64,000 bases of DNA from Eucalyptus grandis (GCF_016545825.1 NC_052614.1:28793669-28857668); one strand, 5' to 3'; positions 11,481 to 23,906 are shown, counted from the stretch's first letter. Notes: generated by a model not told the origin, from the letters alone. Made by a program: numbers and translations.

Positions 11481-13284
11481 CATGATGAGACAAGACATAT
11501 AATAAACTAAACAAATCCCACAATGCAAGAAGCACCTAAATGCAATCTCATGAGGCATGTTAGTGCATATGTAACCTAGGCATCCAAAATATGCACCGGA
11601 ACCCTTACGCATGGAAATTTCTAGTATTTCTGATGGATTATGTGCATTGAAATGTTTCGAAAATGATATGTAGGAAAGTCTAGCCTGAGGCATGACATGA
11701 GTAACTGCTTCCATGAAATTGACTTAAACTTACATGAGAGATATAACATCTCAGAAACAGCAACTTGGACACCTATCAATCGGTCTCAAGGGCGGGTGGC
11801 CATGAACATTCACAGCCACAAATTTGCAGGAGAAAGCTACGGCTTGCAATCAATGAATTCCAGAGTTCACACAGCCAACAAGACAGACAAGGCCGGTGCC
11901 ACATATCCAACTGCAAATCAGTATCCAGTTCATTTTCTCAGCTCCCTTTTCTAAAAATGGCTTGGTACTTCATCTGTGGCAGCTCAAGATCAAGTGGAAT
12001 ACAGATTTATAAGAACTGAAAGATGCTGAATATTCCAAAGTGTGAAAACCCACCATTTGAGAGTCTGCTAATGATGCATAACTATGATGATTGCCGCACA
12101 TAAGCCCCTCCCATAATGAAATGACGAAGACCCTGAGTTCAACACGCAACCTTCGAGTTGGTGTATTGAGAATATATCCATATTCATGTTCGGATGGTAG
12201 GACTTAGTAAATACCTCATAGTATGATCAGATGATATTATTGGCGGCCTGAGTAACGGGGACATCCTTAGCAGTCGGTTTAAACACACACCAAGAGCACC
12301 TTCACTTCCTCGACAACACATGCAGCTAACGTATTCTCTCTGTTCATTCACTCTCTGCCCACAACCTCACCCTTGCACGTAATTTTTCACTTCCTCCATG
12401 TTTTGCTTTTGACTCTCGATTTTGTGCCTTAGGAGAATTTCAACTTCGATGTCTTCAGGGGAATACCACATGGCTTTTCTTTCCAATCTTCCAGTTCGAA
12501 CCACATGGCAGATCCCATGTGATGCTCGATTTAGGTTCTTGGTAATGATTCTGGGGGTCAAATTTTGGAGCTGAGGAAAGTCGACCACATGACATTGCAG
12601 CTGAATTCTCGTCATGTTGTCTTTTGTCGGCTGAAGACCCCATATCTCTTCCTGCTGCAGGTCTCATTTGTTTTGTTGGCAGCATGCTCCGCTCTCTGTT
12701 TTACTCGGGCAGTTTCCCTGATTTTTCTCATACGCTCATGTCCGCTTTGCTTTACTTTTTTTTTTTTGGGAAAAATAGATTCCTAGGAAACTAATCCCGT
12801 TTTAGAAGATGTACAATATACCTGAGTAATCTAAACTGCAAGAACAAGCTCTAATTTTTTGAAAATATGTAAAAACGACCTTTCGGCAACAATTTATAAT
12901 TTCTCAATAGGGAAGAGGAGAGGAAAGTATCTCCCTGAGAAAAAAAATGTTACAATGATTATTACAACGAATTCTTAAATTACATGAGTATCCTCCTTGT
13001 CATCAAAGATTTCATTAAGGTACTTGGGGAGAGAAATGAGCAAATATCCCAAAAAATGGAACTTCTCTTCTCATCTTTTTACACAAGAATCTGTGCACGT
13101 TTAAATTGTCTGTATATCCCATAATGATATATCATATATGATTGAATTTGAGACTATTTAATCGTATATAAAACGTACTTTTTTTCTTCTAACTGTAGAA
13201 GAGGACACAATGAATATTTTCAATACGGGAAAGAGACCAATTAAAACTGATGGTTAAAGATGATCATCATTTCACTTGTAAGGT
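11481..13284. other. Intergenic, no gene recognised
   Basis: Open frames on the minus strand at 11400-11714, 12367-12615 and 12455-12685 have fairly ordinary composition (for example a charged helix, LERKAMWYSPEDIEVEILLR, near 12400-12490) but overlap in different frames and match no family I recognise. They could be remnants of a lost gene. A poly-T run lies at 12751-12766. Confidence 0.35.
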
Positions 13285-13289
13285 CAATG

Positions 13290-13480
13290 AGATTAGAGCC
13301 AACTAAACTTAGCTTAGTTGGTCAATATTTCATATTAAGGAGAGAAAAGGGTTTATTCCACCATCTCCTTAACGTCGTGTGTCGATACATACTTAGTCCG
13401 AACTTATCCAGTGTTAGGGGTAGATGCCCTCCTGGCACTACAAGAGGAGCTTATTTGGGATGGCGCAGGTAACATTAAAC
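13290..13480 (+). other. Possible tRNA-derived SINE-like fragment
   Basis: TTAGCTTAGTTGGTCAATA at about 13310 resembles a Pol III A box, and gtgtcgatacatac at about 13379 loosely resembles a B box some 65 bases later. The rest has no coding character. The B box is poor and I see no flanking duplication, so this is weak. Confidence 0.2.
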
Positions 13481-13803
13481 GAGATTTGAAAATGGCAAAG
13501 AAATTTGGAGCAAAACTCTAAGGAAATCTTTGATTTAGGAAGGCAGCTTTTTATTGGCCAACTAAATGTTGGGCCAAACAACATCTGCAAATGCCAATAG
13601 TACAACATAAACGAAGACTGGAATCACAACCCTGTAGCGTCTCGCTATGGAGACAAAGCACCGACTGACAATGCCACTGAAAATCGATGCATTTATTTTT
13701 ATTTTTTTAGCAATTTGTACTTATTCTTCTCCTCCATTAGACGGAACATCTTCAAAGCTAAAACACAATAGACGGGAATTATTAAATGAGTGTGTTCAGC
13801 TTG

Positions 13804-14743
13804 CTAAAACTTCAACCCAGAGCCGTGCAACTTCTCTTCCATGACACTGTCTATTCTCTCCCCCATCTCCGACCTCGCCTCTCCTGAAGAACAACTTGTT
13901 CTCTGCTCCAGTCCAAAGGCTCCCGCTCTTGTTCACCTCCAACGTGCTCAAATTGTCAAAGCTACACATCCTCAGTATTCCCTCCACAGTCCCGCCTCTC
14001 AGCTCTTCTTCACTGAATGGACACCCCACAAAATCGGCCAATCTCCTCACATGAACACATGGGTCCTCTTTCATCTCCTCAAACTTCATGAACAACACCT
14101 TCTCGGGCATCTTCGAGCTCATCTTGTGGTAGCCCAGCACATGGTCCTAGTAAGGTCCGTACATGCTCAACCCTTGACAAAACTTGTCGAGGCACTCAGG
14201 GAGAGGAGTCTGATCGCCGTTCTCTTTGAGCATCATTTTCTTGGTGAAGTGCCATAGCGAGATGAAGTTGTCCTTAGGGTTCCTACACAAGTAAACCAGC
14301 TTACACTTGGAGTCCCTCACTGACTGTGGAAGCGAGGAATAAGGTAAGTGGGTGGCAAGGAGCCTCGGGGATGCGAAAGTAGCGTGATCAGGATCTTCTT
14401 GTTGGAGATAGAGCTGGAACTCCAAGTAGGGCACGAGGTCGTGGGGGTTTCGGGTTTGGAGGGGGTGGCATCGTTCTGAGTTGGGGTCAGAGTACTTGGC
14501 ACGGTTCAAAAGAGCAAAGAGGATGGCCTTTAGCCAGGTGGTACCAGATTTCGGGCTGGTGACGAGGATGATATCAGAGTTGTGAGCTTGGAAGTGGTTT
14601 TGACAAGCTAGGACGCCGTTGAATAGCCAAGAGGGGAACCAGAAGCCCTGGTACAAGATTAGAGAGGGGTTGTCCCAACCTTTATCCGAAGGGAGAGAGG
14701 AGATCAAGTCTGTGCATGCTTGAGAGGGTTGTGAGGATTGCAT
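13804..14743 (-). pseudogene. Cytosolic sulfotransferase (SOT family), inactivated
   Basis: Family role: transfer of a sulfonate from PAPS to a hydroxyl of a small acceptor such as a flavonoid, steroid, brassinosteroid or jasmonate, in the cytosol. ATG 14743 is preceded by an in-frame TAA, so it is the only start. Residues 64-72 PKSGTTWLK form the 5'-phosphosulfate loop, His132 in ATHLPYSSLP is the catalytic base position, and CRNPKDNFISLW (153-164) is the 3'-phosphate-binding block. After GLSMYGPY an in-frame TAG at 14149-14147 interrupts the frame where relatives have Trp. The same frame resumes with DHVLGYHK and KVLFMKFEEMKEDP. Near 13860 the GEVGD block runs into a short deletion with a frameshift. 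The expected C-terminal residues (SVMEEKLHG, then TAG at 13806-13804) are present in another frame. Two independent lesions make a pseudogene likely. The gene is intronless, as many plant SOTs are. Acceptor specificity cannot be told. Confidence 0.88.
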
Positions 14744-14776
14744 CGTGGTGGTGGTGGTGGTGGTGATGGAGGAGGA
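14741..14776. repeat. GGT/ACC trinucleotide microsatellite at the sulfotransferase start
   Basis: A run of ggt units followed by gatggaggaggagg lies immediately 5' of the minus-strand sulfotransferase ATG. In the ATG frame it would encode Thr repeats, but a TAA further upstream keeps it in the leader. Confidence 0.75.
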
Positions 14777-15719
14777 GGTGCGGCGTTAGAGCGAAGGATT
14801 ACTCTTGCTAGCCAGCTATAGGGTTCAGTGAGCCAAGGGTGGGTTGATGTTTCGCGTCACAAGGACCTTAAATAGAGGCTTCTCGCATGAGAAATATCGT
14901 TGCTGGGATGAGGTCTGGAACTCAAACCAAAAACTTTCCTGATGATGGTATTGGGCGTCCCTCATAATTTCTACATTAATTGTCTGATTACATCTCTCTA
15001 TAAACAAGTTCAAATTCAACACTTTATTGCTCCTAGCATTATTAATGCTTCCATATAGTTGTCATAGCCCTTTTTCTGACTCAACATTTAGGAAAGGAAT
15101 TAGTTTAGAGATTATGTCCAAAAGGTGGGCTTACAGCCTTTAATGGGGCACGGGCTCTCCGAAACTTTTACCTTAGGATATGTTGGATTAATTTTAAGGT
15201 TCAATTAACCCTAAACGATTTTATGTGAGTTGGGAGTCACTATTAACCTATTATGATCAGCTAGAAATCAAGTGAGATAGGCAAGTAGAGTTTACTAGGT
15301 CCGAAGATTTGATTACACTAATAGTTTTTATTAGTGCCCTTTTGGTACATCTAACTTGATTGATCATTCATCTAAGTGACCAAACAATCATAATTACCCA
15401 TTACAAATCCTAAAGGCCATCCAAACCACTAAGTGTTTATGCAATTGTTTTTTAGGGGTTTATTATGATCCTAAAGTTTGTCCTGACCATTCTAAAAAGC
15501 AAGAGAACAACCAATGTAATAAAAGTGCAGGAATTAACACCCAAGTATTGAAAAGTTTAAGTAAAGTACAAGAAAGAAATCCTGATACTTTGGATAAAGA
15601 ATATTTATGGCTATGTACTAAGCTCCAAGATATGATTCCCATGAGCTTGACCCAATACCAAGTCGAGCAAAAATATACATGGCTTTGTTCTTAAGCCCCA
15701 AGCCATGATCCCATGAGCT
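14777..15719. other. Intergenic, transposon-like
   Basis: No coding region. About 15180-15420 has the retrotransposon-leader style described for 10880-10990. About 15590-15715 begins a loosely repeated tract (tatggct, catgagcttgaccc) that leads into the direct repeats downstream. Confidence 0.35.
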
Positions 15720-16350
15720 TGAGGCTAGAGACTAGACTAATCAACTAAATTAAGGCGAGCATAGTATTCTACTCCTTTTATTTGATGAAAGTTCTAGAAT
15801 AGACCATGCTACCCATTTCATTGATTAAGTTTTCTAAGTCCAAGTTGACTTTTTATTTTCTAGTTAGACTTATTTTGGTTAGGTCTAGCATTAATTCCTA
15901 AATTTATTAACTAAACTAGACTAATCAATTCTAAGCTAAACTAGCCAGCCCCAAGCAAATTGCCACCAAGGACCACCACTCCTATTTCTCGGCCACTTTC
16001 TTCATCGTCAACCTCATCTTTTTTGTTTCATGCAATTACTCAATCCATTTGCAAGTTCACTCAATCCACACATTAGCTGATCCCCATGAACTAAGAGGCT
16101 AGAGATTAGACTAACCTAAACTAGATTAAGGTGAGCCTAATATTCTACTCATTTTATTTAATGAATTTTTTAAACTAGACTATGCTACCCATTTCATTGA
16201 TGAAGTGATGCTAAGTGCAAGTTGACCTCTTATTTTCTAGTTGGACTTATTCTGGTTAGGTCTAGCATTAATTCCTAAGTCTGTTGACTAAATTGGCCTA
16301 ATTCATTATAAACTAAACTTGTGAGCCTCAAGCTAATTGCTACCTATTAA
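15720..16350. repeat. Two diverged direct repeats about 376 bp apart
   Basis: Copy 1 (about 15720-15967) and copy 2 (about 16095-16350) share a run of phrases in the same order: agactagactaa, tattctactc, atgctacccatttcattgat, ttattttctagtt, ggttaggtctagcattaatt and gcctcaagctaattgc. Small indels separate the matches. They may be parts of an old LTR or a local duplication. Confidence 0.6.
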
Positions 16351-16776
16351 CACCTAAAATTTGATGACATAGAAAGTTAGGGATTGACTCAACTCCTAGA
16401 AAAAAAAATAGTTCTCATTAAATTACATAGTATATAGATATTAAGGCATTTGTATTAATAATAATAGAATTTATCAAAAAGTTGAAATAAATAATGTAAT
16501 ATATATTTAAAGAAAATAGAGAGCGAAATCGGGCCGGGGATGGGCCAGCTTGGCCTCCTTTCCTCTTTCCCTTCTCTTCCAGCTAGGCCCAGCCCCGCCC
16601 ATTTCTTTTTTTCCTTCCATCCCAACCTCTTCCACTTTCTTCATCCCCACTTCCTTTCGCGCCCTCTGCAAGCAGCAAATCGCTCTCATTTGAAAAAGGA
16701 GCGCAGGATGCAGGGCAGAGGACTGGGCAGCGTTGAGAGGGCTTTTTGGTCGGGATAAGGTCGATAGCGACAGAGA

Positions 16777-16778
16777 AG

Positions 16779-16810
<32 letters not shown>

Positions 16811-16815
16811 AGAGG
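16777..16815. repeat. GA dinucleotide microsatellite
   Basis: An almost uninterrupted (ga)n run, broken once by gg, in the GC-rich segment. Confidence 0.85.
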
Positions 16816-18138
16816 CATGGCTGCGTGGAGGTTAAAGGGGAGAATGGAAGAAATCGAGAGAGTGGCCAAGACTGAACGAGAGGGGATAGAGCTGAAATCC
16901 ATCTCGGCTGAGCGTTGCTCGGTTATCTTCGATACAAACCTATCCCTAAGCCGGCAGGCACCACCAAGCCCGCGACTCCCTTTTCCACGATTTCGAGTTT
17001 TCTGGTGAGCTTTTTTTTTTTTTTCTTGGTTCAATCCAGTCGATTTCCCGAGGATTCCGACTTGTTGGCGTGAGGCAACTGGACATAGTCCAGTTTATCG
17101 AGGTTGCCCCTGTTCGCCGCCGTCGAGCTTGTTAGGAAGCGCCATCGCCGACCCCCTTTTTTAACCGTTGGAGTTTTTTTTTTTTTTTTTTTCCTGTTTT
17201 GGTCCCATTTCAAACGCGCCAGCCGGGATCCGTCGCCGTCCGGCTCACGTGAATCCCATCCCCATCGGCCTCGTGTTTCGTCGTTGTCTGTTTTGGCTGG
17301 TTGTTTATCTAGAGTCCTGGTTGAGCGGGAGATCCCTCGGTATGTCGTACACCGCCTGTTTGTTAAAATGCTTGTATGGGATTCGTTGCCTCGCTATTTG
17401 TTCGTGGCCGAATCCCAGCCCCGTGCGTTGTTTATCTGGTTTTCTCGGTTTTGAGTCGGCCTTTGCCGGTGACTTGGGGTCCTCCGCGGTGTCGTTTCGC
17501 CTCGACCCCCTTCCTTTTCGACATTTTGGGTGCCTGGCCGAGGAGTGCGGTTCTTGGCCGAAAGGGTTGAAGTCGGTCGGTAGGCAACGTCCTAGGCGGG
17601 GATGTTGCTGGTGGGGTGGACGCGAGGTGGCCAGTCCGTGGCTGCCGTTGTGGTCATCCGCGTAGGCCATTGGTTCCGGGGGATTGGGCGCTCGATGGTC
17701 GTCCCGCCGTGGCTGTTGTTGGGGCATCACCGGCCCAGCGAGGTCGAGCGCTCGACCCGAGTCGGCGGCGACGCGGTATGCGCCCTCGGCCGGGCTGAAG
17801 GCGATCGACGCTGCTCCGTCAACCGTCTCCGTCACGGCACGATGCAGGACGTTGGGAGAGTAGGGTCAAACGGGTCGGGGAGTGGGCTGAGTTAAGTCTT
17901 TTCTTGACTTTCGTGGGTTGGGTCAGACGAATTAGGGTTTTAGCTGGGCTTCATTTTAGAATTAGCGTGGGGGCAAGGCTTTGGTTTAATATTGGATAGT
18001 TGGGCTTTAAGGCTTAGTATAAGAGCACGGCCTTCGTTTCGGCCCAGCTCGGTGAGACCCGAGTCGGGTCTCGACAGGACCGGATCCGTAGATCTGGCCC
18101 GGTCTGTCTTCTCGGGAAAAAATTATTTTAAAAAAAAA

Positions 18139-18163
18139 ATAATATATATATATATATATATAC
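18139..18163. repeat. AT/TA microsatellite
   Basis: A run of alternating ta following an A homopolymer at the 3' edge of the GC-rich island. Confidence 0.85.
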
Positions 18164-18351
18164 TTTTAAATTAAAAAATTTCCTAATTTTTTTTTTATTT
18201 TCTCTAAAAATTGGAAAAATTCAAAAATTAATTTCTAAGTAGTTTTCTCTTAAAATGTGTGAAAATCCTTGACAAAAAAAGTCGTGCTCAAAATTGAACG
18301 CGCTTTTGCGGCTTTACAATAAACACCACATTTTAAAGCAATTTTGCAAGA

Positions 18352-19287
18352 TTGGATGATGGAAAACACGGTGTTATGCAATTCAAGGAAGTTGGAAGAA
18401 CTCCGTTTGGAACAGGGGTTGACGAGCGATGGTCAAGTAGGAAAGTGAGGCTCGGTTTCCATTTCCATTCCCATTGTGCTGCGGCATCGATCGACAGAAG
18501 TGGTAAAGATATGATTGAAGGATTAAGAAATGGCCTTAGCCCCACAAGTGGACATAATTTGGAAGAAGTAAAGTCGAGTAGGGTCCATAATCGAGTCGTG
18601 ACAAGAATCGAAGCGTGGCTCGCGAAGTTCAACCATACCTCAGTCACTTTCGAGCTCCTTGCTCTGTTGCTATGGCAGATCTGGAAAGCGCAGAACAAGC
18701 CCCTTTTCAGAGCTCAAAGTCCAAACCCCCCAAGCAACTCATCGACCCGGCCCTGGCGAAGAATCATAATCTCAGAAAGATGGGTAGACAAAAACGAAGG
18801 CGAAATCACAGCAGCGAATGGACTTACCCCAATGTCGGAAGCCCCCCATCCCGCGACGTGCTCAAGATAAATGTCCATGGATCTTCTGTACCAGAAACAG
18901 GGGAAGGAGCCATTGCTCGCGTACGCCACCGCGACGACTACGGCTTCTTGATCGATGGCTTTGCTCGACCGGCGAGAGTGGGCTCGGCGTTACAAGCAGA
19001 AGCGCTAGCCACCGTTCAATCCGAAGCAGAAGCCGAACCGAAGTCGAGAGCTGGAAACAGAACACTCTGATCTGGTGCGGGGATATGCGGAGGCACAGAT
19101 CAAGCGAGCTGGGAGGTGGTCTCTTATCACTGAAGCCCAAGCCTGTTTGACATATTTCCAAGACCTTAAGAGAATTGTCCACCTAAATTCAAAGCCCAAG
19201 CCCAAGCCGCAGATCAAGCAAGAGGATTGCACTAAGGTTGCGGATTGGGTGGTCAATGTATCTCACCACCCAATCTTATTATGTTGA
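18352..19287 (+). pseudogene. RNase H-like protein (RVT_3 domain) pseudogene
   Basis: The first part, in one frame, ends with LLALLLWQIWKAQNKPLF, the Trp-rich segment that precedes the RNase H-like domain in plant LINE-derived and orphan RNase H-like proteins. A frameshift near 18840 moves to a second frame with VLKINVHGSSVPETGEGAIA (the KxNxDG first catalytic strand, with His in the usual Asp position) and GSALQAEALA (the Glu helix). A second frameshift near 19040 continues with HSDLVRGYAEAQIKRAG and ends DWVVNVSHHP near 19260. At least two frameshifts and the Asp-to-His change indicate a dead copy. No upstream reverse transcriptase was recognised. Confidence 0.7.
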
Positions 19288-19289
19288 TC

Positions 19290-21539
19290 GAAAACATCAT
19301 AACCGAGGTTCTATCTCCCCACCTAGGCATCTCTAATGTAGTGATCCGTAAAGCAACTATTGCATGAATTATCAACCTAAATTCAAGTAATTTACTAACT
19401 TTTGTTATATAAAATTACCGATTAGTGTTGCATTACCAATTTTTATTTGGTTTACTAATTTTATTGTATTTACCAATTCTATTTAAAAATTACCAGCCTT
19501 AGTTAACATGATTCACCAACTTGTCTCCCGTAATATTACTACTTAGTATTATCAACATTCATGTAAGTTACTTACTAACAATTTATTTAGTTATTTATTT
19601 CTAACTTTTCTTATTGTTTACAAATTTCTATTTGCATTTCTTAGTAATGCCTTAGAATTACCAACTTTTTTTCCTTAACTTACCAAATTTATTTAGAGTG
19701 ACATGGTAACTTTTCTCTATTTAAGTTATCAAATAGTTTGGGTTATGGACTCTTATTTGAATTACTTATCTAGTCTATTTTTTAATTATGAATTTTTCTT
19801 CTTTTTTTGTACCAATTTTCATTTACCTTACCTTTTTATTATTATTATTATGCCTTAAATTTATTAACACTTGATATATTTTTAATCAATGATAAGAAAA
19901 GTTAGTATATTAAACAAAAAATAAATAGACATTCATAACTAATTTCTTAGAGTTCACGTGAAGCTTTCCAAGAAGGACGCTCAAAATAAAATCTCCATGG
20001 ATGGCTACCGTGTGAAGTGAAAAAGAGTAACACTTCTTTCCCAGCCCTCGACAAAAAGAAAAAAAGTTAAAGATTAGTCATGAAAGTAACTACAAACGAT
20101 CTTTCTTTTCTCATCCATTATCGGGCTTCCATGACCTTTCTTGAAAATCTAGACTCAACTATTCTTTTGATAATTTAGAATGCATACGCGACATATACAT
20201 AACATAGCAAAACAGAAGAAAGAGGGGTGGGAAAATAAAAAATGAGAGGAAATAGTATTGGCAAATTTGATCAATGTATATATCAAAGTATCAGTAAGAA
20301 GACGAAGCATTTAACGAGCACAACTTGTAAGCAACATATCTTTGAAGATGATCACATTTGATCTGATCTCCCAATCAATCTCTCTATTTGGCTTGGACAA
20401 AACGTCAATCAACACACATCTATTTGAATTTGTATGATTATTCTGAGCTGCAAAAACATGAAAACTCTCATGTAGTTGCTTGTTATTCAAAGTCATCAAC
20501 TCTGACTTCCAATGGTCGCATCCATCTCAAGCATTGCTGTGATCACAAGCATTAGATGGTCCTAGTCGCCTAACAAAAAAAATAATTTGTATAAATAATC
20601 CATAACATCTTATGGCATTCTATAATGTTGTACCATGAGAAACCATGTCTTGGACTATTGTAGAACCACTTAAGATAGTTTGGACAATTGAGTGAGCAAC
20701 ATCCATTTCTCCGAGGATGGACCTATGTTCACAAAGCCGGGGGCGATTGCCTGACCATCTTGTGAAGAAACTATATTATGTCATTTATAAAAATAATTTT
20801 CAATGGTGCCCCCACAAATTTGATGAGAAATCACTTTAATTAGTTATTTTCTCAAATTTTCATTATTTTTTGCTCCACGACTAAGAACTGCAGTAAGTAA
20901 ATATAAAACTTATGAAGGTTTCAGTGCAAACTATAAGAAAAATTTATTAAAATTTTAGTCACCATTCTATTTCAAGCATAGAACTATAATTTTTAATATT
21001 TGAATCAATACATTGCATTCACTTTTTATTTTCTATTAGGATTAAACTTGGTCCATGAATGCCTCTGGCCTGGTTTAGTCCACTGATTAGCATGGCTCGT
21101 TGATGGAGTGGATTTTTGGATTGGTCACTGGCATGACGTGGCACTAACACGGTGCAGCTCTGACCTTGGTCAATTGAGAGATTGACTAGGGGCAGATTGG
21201 GGTGAGGCAGGTCGTTGTCGCGTGAAACTAGATCGGGATAGACAGATCATCTGACATTGACATTTCATGTGTGGGTGCGTCGAGTATTGGATAGGGCCAT
21301 GGTTATTAGCGTTTGACTTTCTAATGATGGGTGATTTGTGCCAAACAACGAGGATCGTGTAAGCTGGCATGTATTCGGAGGGGAGTTGTATTTGCCCACA
21401 CACGGATGTGTGCTCTAGCGGGAGGACATTCTTAGGGGTTGGTGAAGCTAGATCATAATTGAAGGAAAATTCCTAGTATTTTGGTAATAGCAAAACTTAA
21501 TCCAAGTATCTGAACTATTCAAACTTTAGAAATTGACTC
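19290..21539. other. AT-rich intergenic DNA
   Basis: No gene recognised. About 19370-19760 is a loosely reiterated tract of phrases like ttaccaattt and attaccaac with no strict period. The rest has only short open frames without domains. Confidence 0.45.
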
Positions 21540-21725
21540 ACCCTCTTGTAATGCCAACATCAACACATACTGCAGCACATTTTACGGTTAGACAAATTTA
21601 TTTAACAAAAAAGAAATGCATACTTTTAAACATTTACGAATTAATATATTCATTAATATTGACCAAATATAGATATCATGCAAATGTAAAAGTTATGTTT
21701 CTATTAGACTGCGAACTGGATAACT
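21540..21725. repeat. Third copy of a dispersed repeat also at 8820 and 10329
   Basis: cttgtaatgccaacatcaac at 21544, then ttcattaatattgaccaaa and gactgcgaact, match 10329-10490 in order and, less completely, 8822-8930. In the other two places the tract follows an RNase H-like remnant; here it stands alone. It is probably the 3' untranslated part of one non-autonomous or decayed element family. Confidence 0.6.
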
Positions 21726-22689
21726 CTTTATTCTTGTTTCAAAACTCAATACTCTCATAGGTTGAACACTTAGTAACAATTATGCATCTTTATTTATGGT
21801 CAATATTTAAATCATGGTATTTGTAGTTCAATAAGCTTAGACTTCTCTAAACTATTAGAGTTATATGATATCTATGTGTTTTCAATTTTGTTCTTTCTGC
21901 TATCTTCTGAGGATTTTTTTTTTTGGGGGTCCAATCTTTGAGGATTGTTACGTAACGAATTTCCCCTTATTCAATTATAACGTGAAAATAATTGATCAAG
22001 GGAAGACTTCTATTTGGTCTCCATATATTGTTTATCCAACCTAGTAATAATATTTCTCTTGAACTCCGGAAAAAGAGATTGTCAACTAATACTCAATCCT
22101 AATTCCCAATAAAAATAAAAATAAATAAAAAGCTTGGTGCCGTATGTCAAGTTTGACGTATGGCTTATGAAATCTTCAAAGAAATATAATAGAGGTCGAT
22201 ATAGATAGGTTGGTAGATGATTTTGGCTGATTAAAGCGGTTGGTCCTTCATTTAGTCTTAATTCAAGTAAAGTAACACATCAATTTTGTGTTCTATTAAT
22301 TTTGGATCTCAAATCTGCATTTGATAGATGAAAAAGGAAAATATAAAAGAAGAACGCGCACTTGATTGGCATTAAGATTTCTGATCAAAGAAAAAATGCA
22401 AAGGCCATTCCAATGTCGAAGACGGATCCTCTATCATAAACAAGAACGGCCCATGTGAAGCCAGCGAACAATGATTTCAATCCAACAAGAACAAGCTCTC
22501 TAACTCAATTGGTCGCACAAAGGTTTCGAGCTCACGCACCACTAATTTACTCGGAGAACTGACTCATATTAGCTAATATGCAACAAAAAAGAAGCTAGCG
22601 AACGTATAACAGGAACAAAAATCGCATACACAAGTATAGACTTCACTCAGACAATTACTCAAACAACTAGCAAGCAGTCCGCATGTAAA
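21726..22689. other. Intergenic, no gene recognised
   Basis: AT-rich sequence with a poly-T run at 21914-21924 and an A-rich patch at 22108-22130. No domain-bearing open frame. Confidence 0.45.
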
Positions 22690-22789
22690 NNNNNNNNNNN
22701 NNNNNNNNNNNNNNNNNNNNNNNNNNNNNNNNNNNNNNNNNNNNNNNNNNNNNNNNNNNNNNNNNNNNNNNNNNNNNNNNNNNNNNNNN
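22690..22789. other. Assembly gap of 100 N
   Basis: Exactly 100 undetermined bases, the usual placeholder for a gap of unknown size. Order and distance across it should not be trusted. Open frames that cross it are meaningless. Confidence 0.99.
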
Positions 22790-23609
22790 TTTTGAGATAG
22801 ATACATCATTTTTGTACAAATCTTGGACAAAAGTTTCCATCACCAACCATAAGAGTACGTAGAAACATTTCATATATCACATTGTGATGTAAGGTGGAAC
22901 ATGGAACATAAGTTCAAATGGATTTTGACTTGAATCTAATAAGATACAGCTAGATCATTGAGAATAACTTAATTCTATATATTTTTTCTCGGTTTCGAAC
23001 TATATTGACCTAACCATCCCAACTAACGAAGACCCCGGGAAAGAAAATGATGGGCGATCAGTAAAGAAAACATGCAATTTCATATGTAATCACTGTTTTA
23101 ACCAAGTGATTGTACAAAATCTTTTTAAAAATAATTGAGATTAGGTAAACGAACTGCACCGCCACACCCATCTCTCTCTTTATCTATTCCACACCGTGAA
23201 TGGGACGGGTAACAACATCATTACCTTCCAACCCGGGAGGGGTCCATGAGAAGATTGACATCAGTTTTTTTTTTTTTTAATATAATATATAATATATTTC
23301 ATTTTTAATGCATTTTTTAAAACAAATTTCCTGAGCGTGGATGGATGAGCTAACCGTCAAACAACGCGCTCTACTTTTCAAGAAATCCCACATCATGCGA
23401 TTCATCCGACCGATAGCAATCGAAACCAACATCTCCTCGAAGCAAAAACATGCGAAGTCAATATGGTTTTTTCTGCCTGTACTGGAGCTGAGACTAAGAA
23501 AAGTGTCGATACGTGAACGTGGGGGCTTCAATAATTGATTACGCAAGGTGATTGAATTTTGATGTTTTCGCATTTATTGCTATAAGAAGACACGATGAAG
23601 ATAGATTCA
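22790..23609. other. Intergenic, no gene recognised
   Basis: Mixed-composition DNA with a poly-T run near 23265-23279. Open frames at 23277-23573 (minus) and 23341-23538 (plus) overlap antisense and show no domain. Confidence 0.4.
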
Positions 23610-23906
23610 TGGGATAATGCCACAGATGGTCCTAGAATCTTGGCTGAATCTGTAATTTGGTCCATAAAATTTTAATTTATTCAATGTAATTTTTGAACTT
23701 TAACCCAATCATTAAACATTTTCATACGGATATGAACTAGATTGAATATGTATAAGAAGTTTATGGACCACATCAAATAAATTAAAAGTTCTTGAACTAT
23801 ATCACACATTGAGTTAAAATTTAGAGATCACATTGAACAAAGTAAAAATTTAGGATTAAATTGCACATTAAATCAAAATTTAAGGATTATTTGTGTCAAT
23901 TTCCCA
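23610..23906. mobile_element. MITE of about 297 bp with terminal inverted repeats and target-site duplication
   Basis: The left end TGGGATAATGCCACAGATGG and the right end (reverse complement) TGGGAAATTGACACAAATAA are imperfect inverted repeats, and the match continues into TCCT. The same bases AGATTCAT stand immediately before (23603-23610) and after (23907-23914), a 7-8-bp direct duplication (the final T is shared with the element end). The interior is non-coding and AT-rich, with phrases such as ttaatttattcaatgtaatt. Length, ends and duplication fit a hAT- or Mutator-like MITE; the family cannot be assigned. Confidence 0.75.

Larger units (their letters stand above)
16351..18330. other. Intergenic with a GC-rich island and simple repeats
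   Basis: 16351-16540 is AT-rich. About 16540-17900 is strikingly GC-rich for this window and has long overlapping open frames on both strands (for example 17305-17835 minus and 17168-17665 plus). None shows a domain or a codon pattern I trust. Such overlapping open frames are expected by chance in GC-rich DNA. 18110-18250 returns to extreme AT. It may be a leader or LTR of an unrecognised element or a former promoter/CpG island. Confidence 0.35.

Noticed and set aside
12367..12685. Two overlapping minus-strand frames as a small gene
   Set aside because: They occupy different frames of the same DNA, have no recognisable domain and no clear exon structure.
16507..17895. Several long overlapping open frames on both strands
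   Set aside because: They overlap in four frames of a GC-rich, simple-repeat-rich segment where stop codons are rare by composition. No domain or consistent start or splice structure.
22495..22550. tRNA-like A and B boxes (taactcaattggtc, ggtttcgagctcac)
   Set aside because: The two boxes are only about 20 bases apart and no cloverleaf can be drawn.
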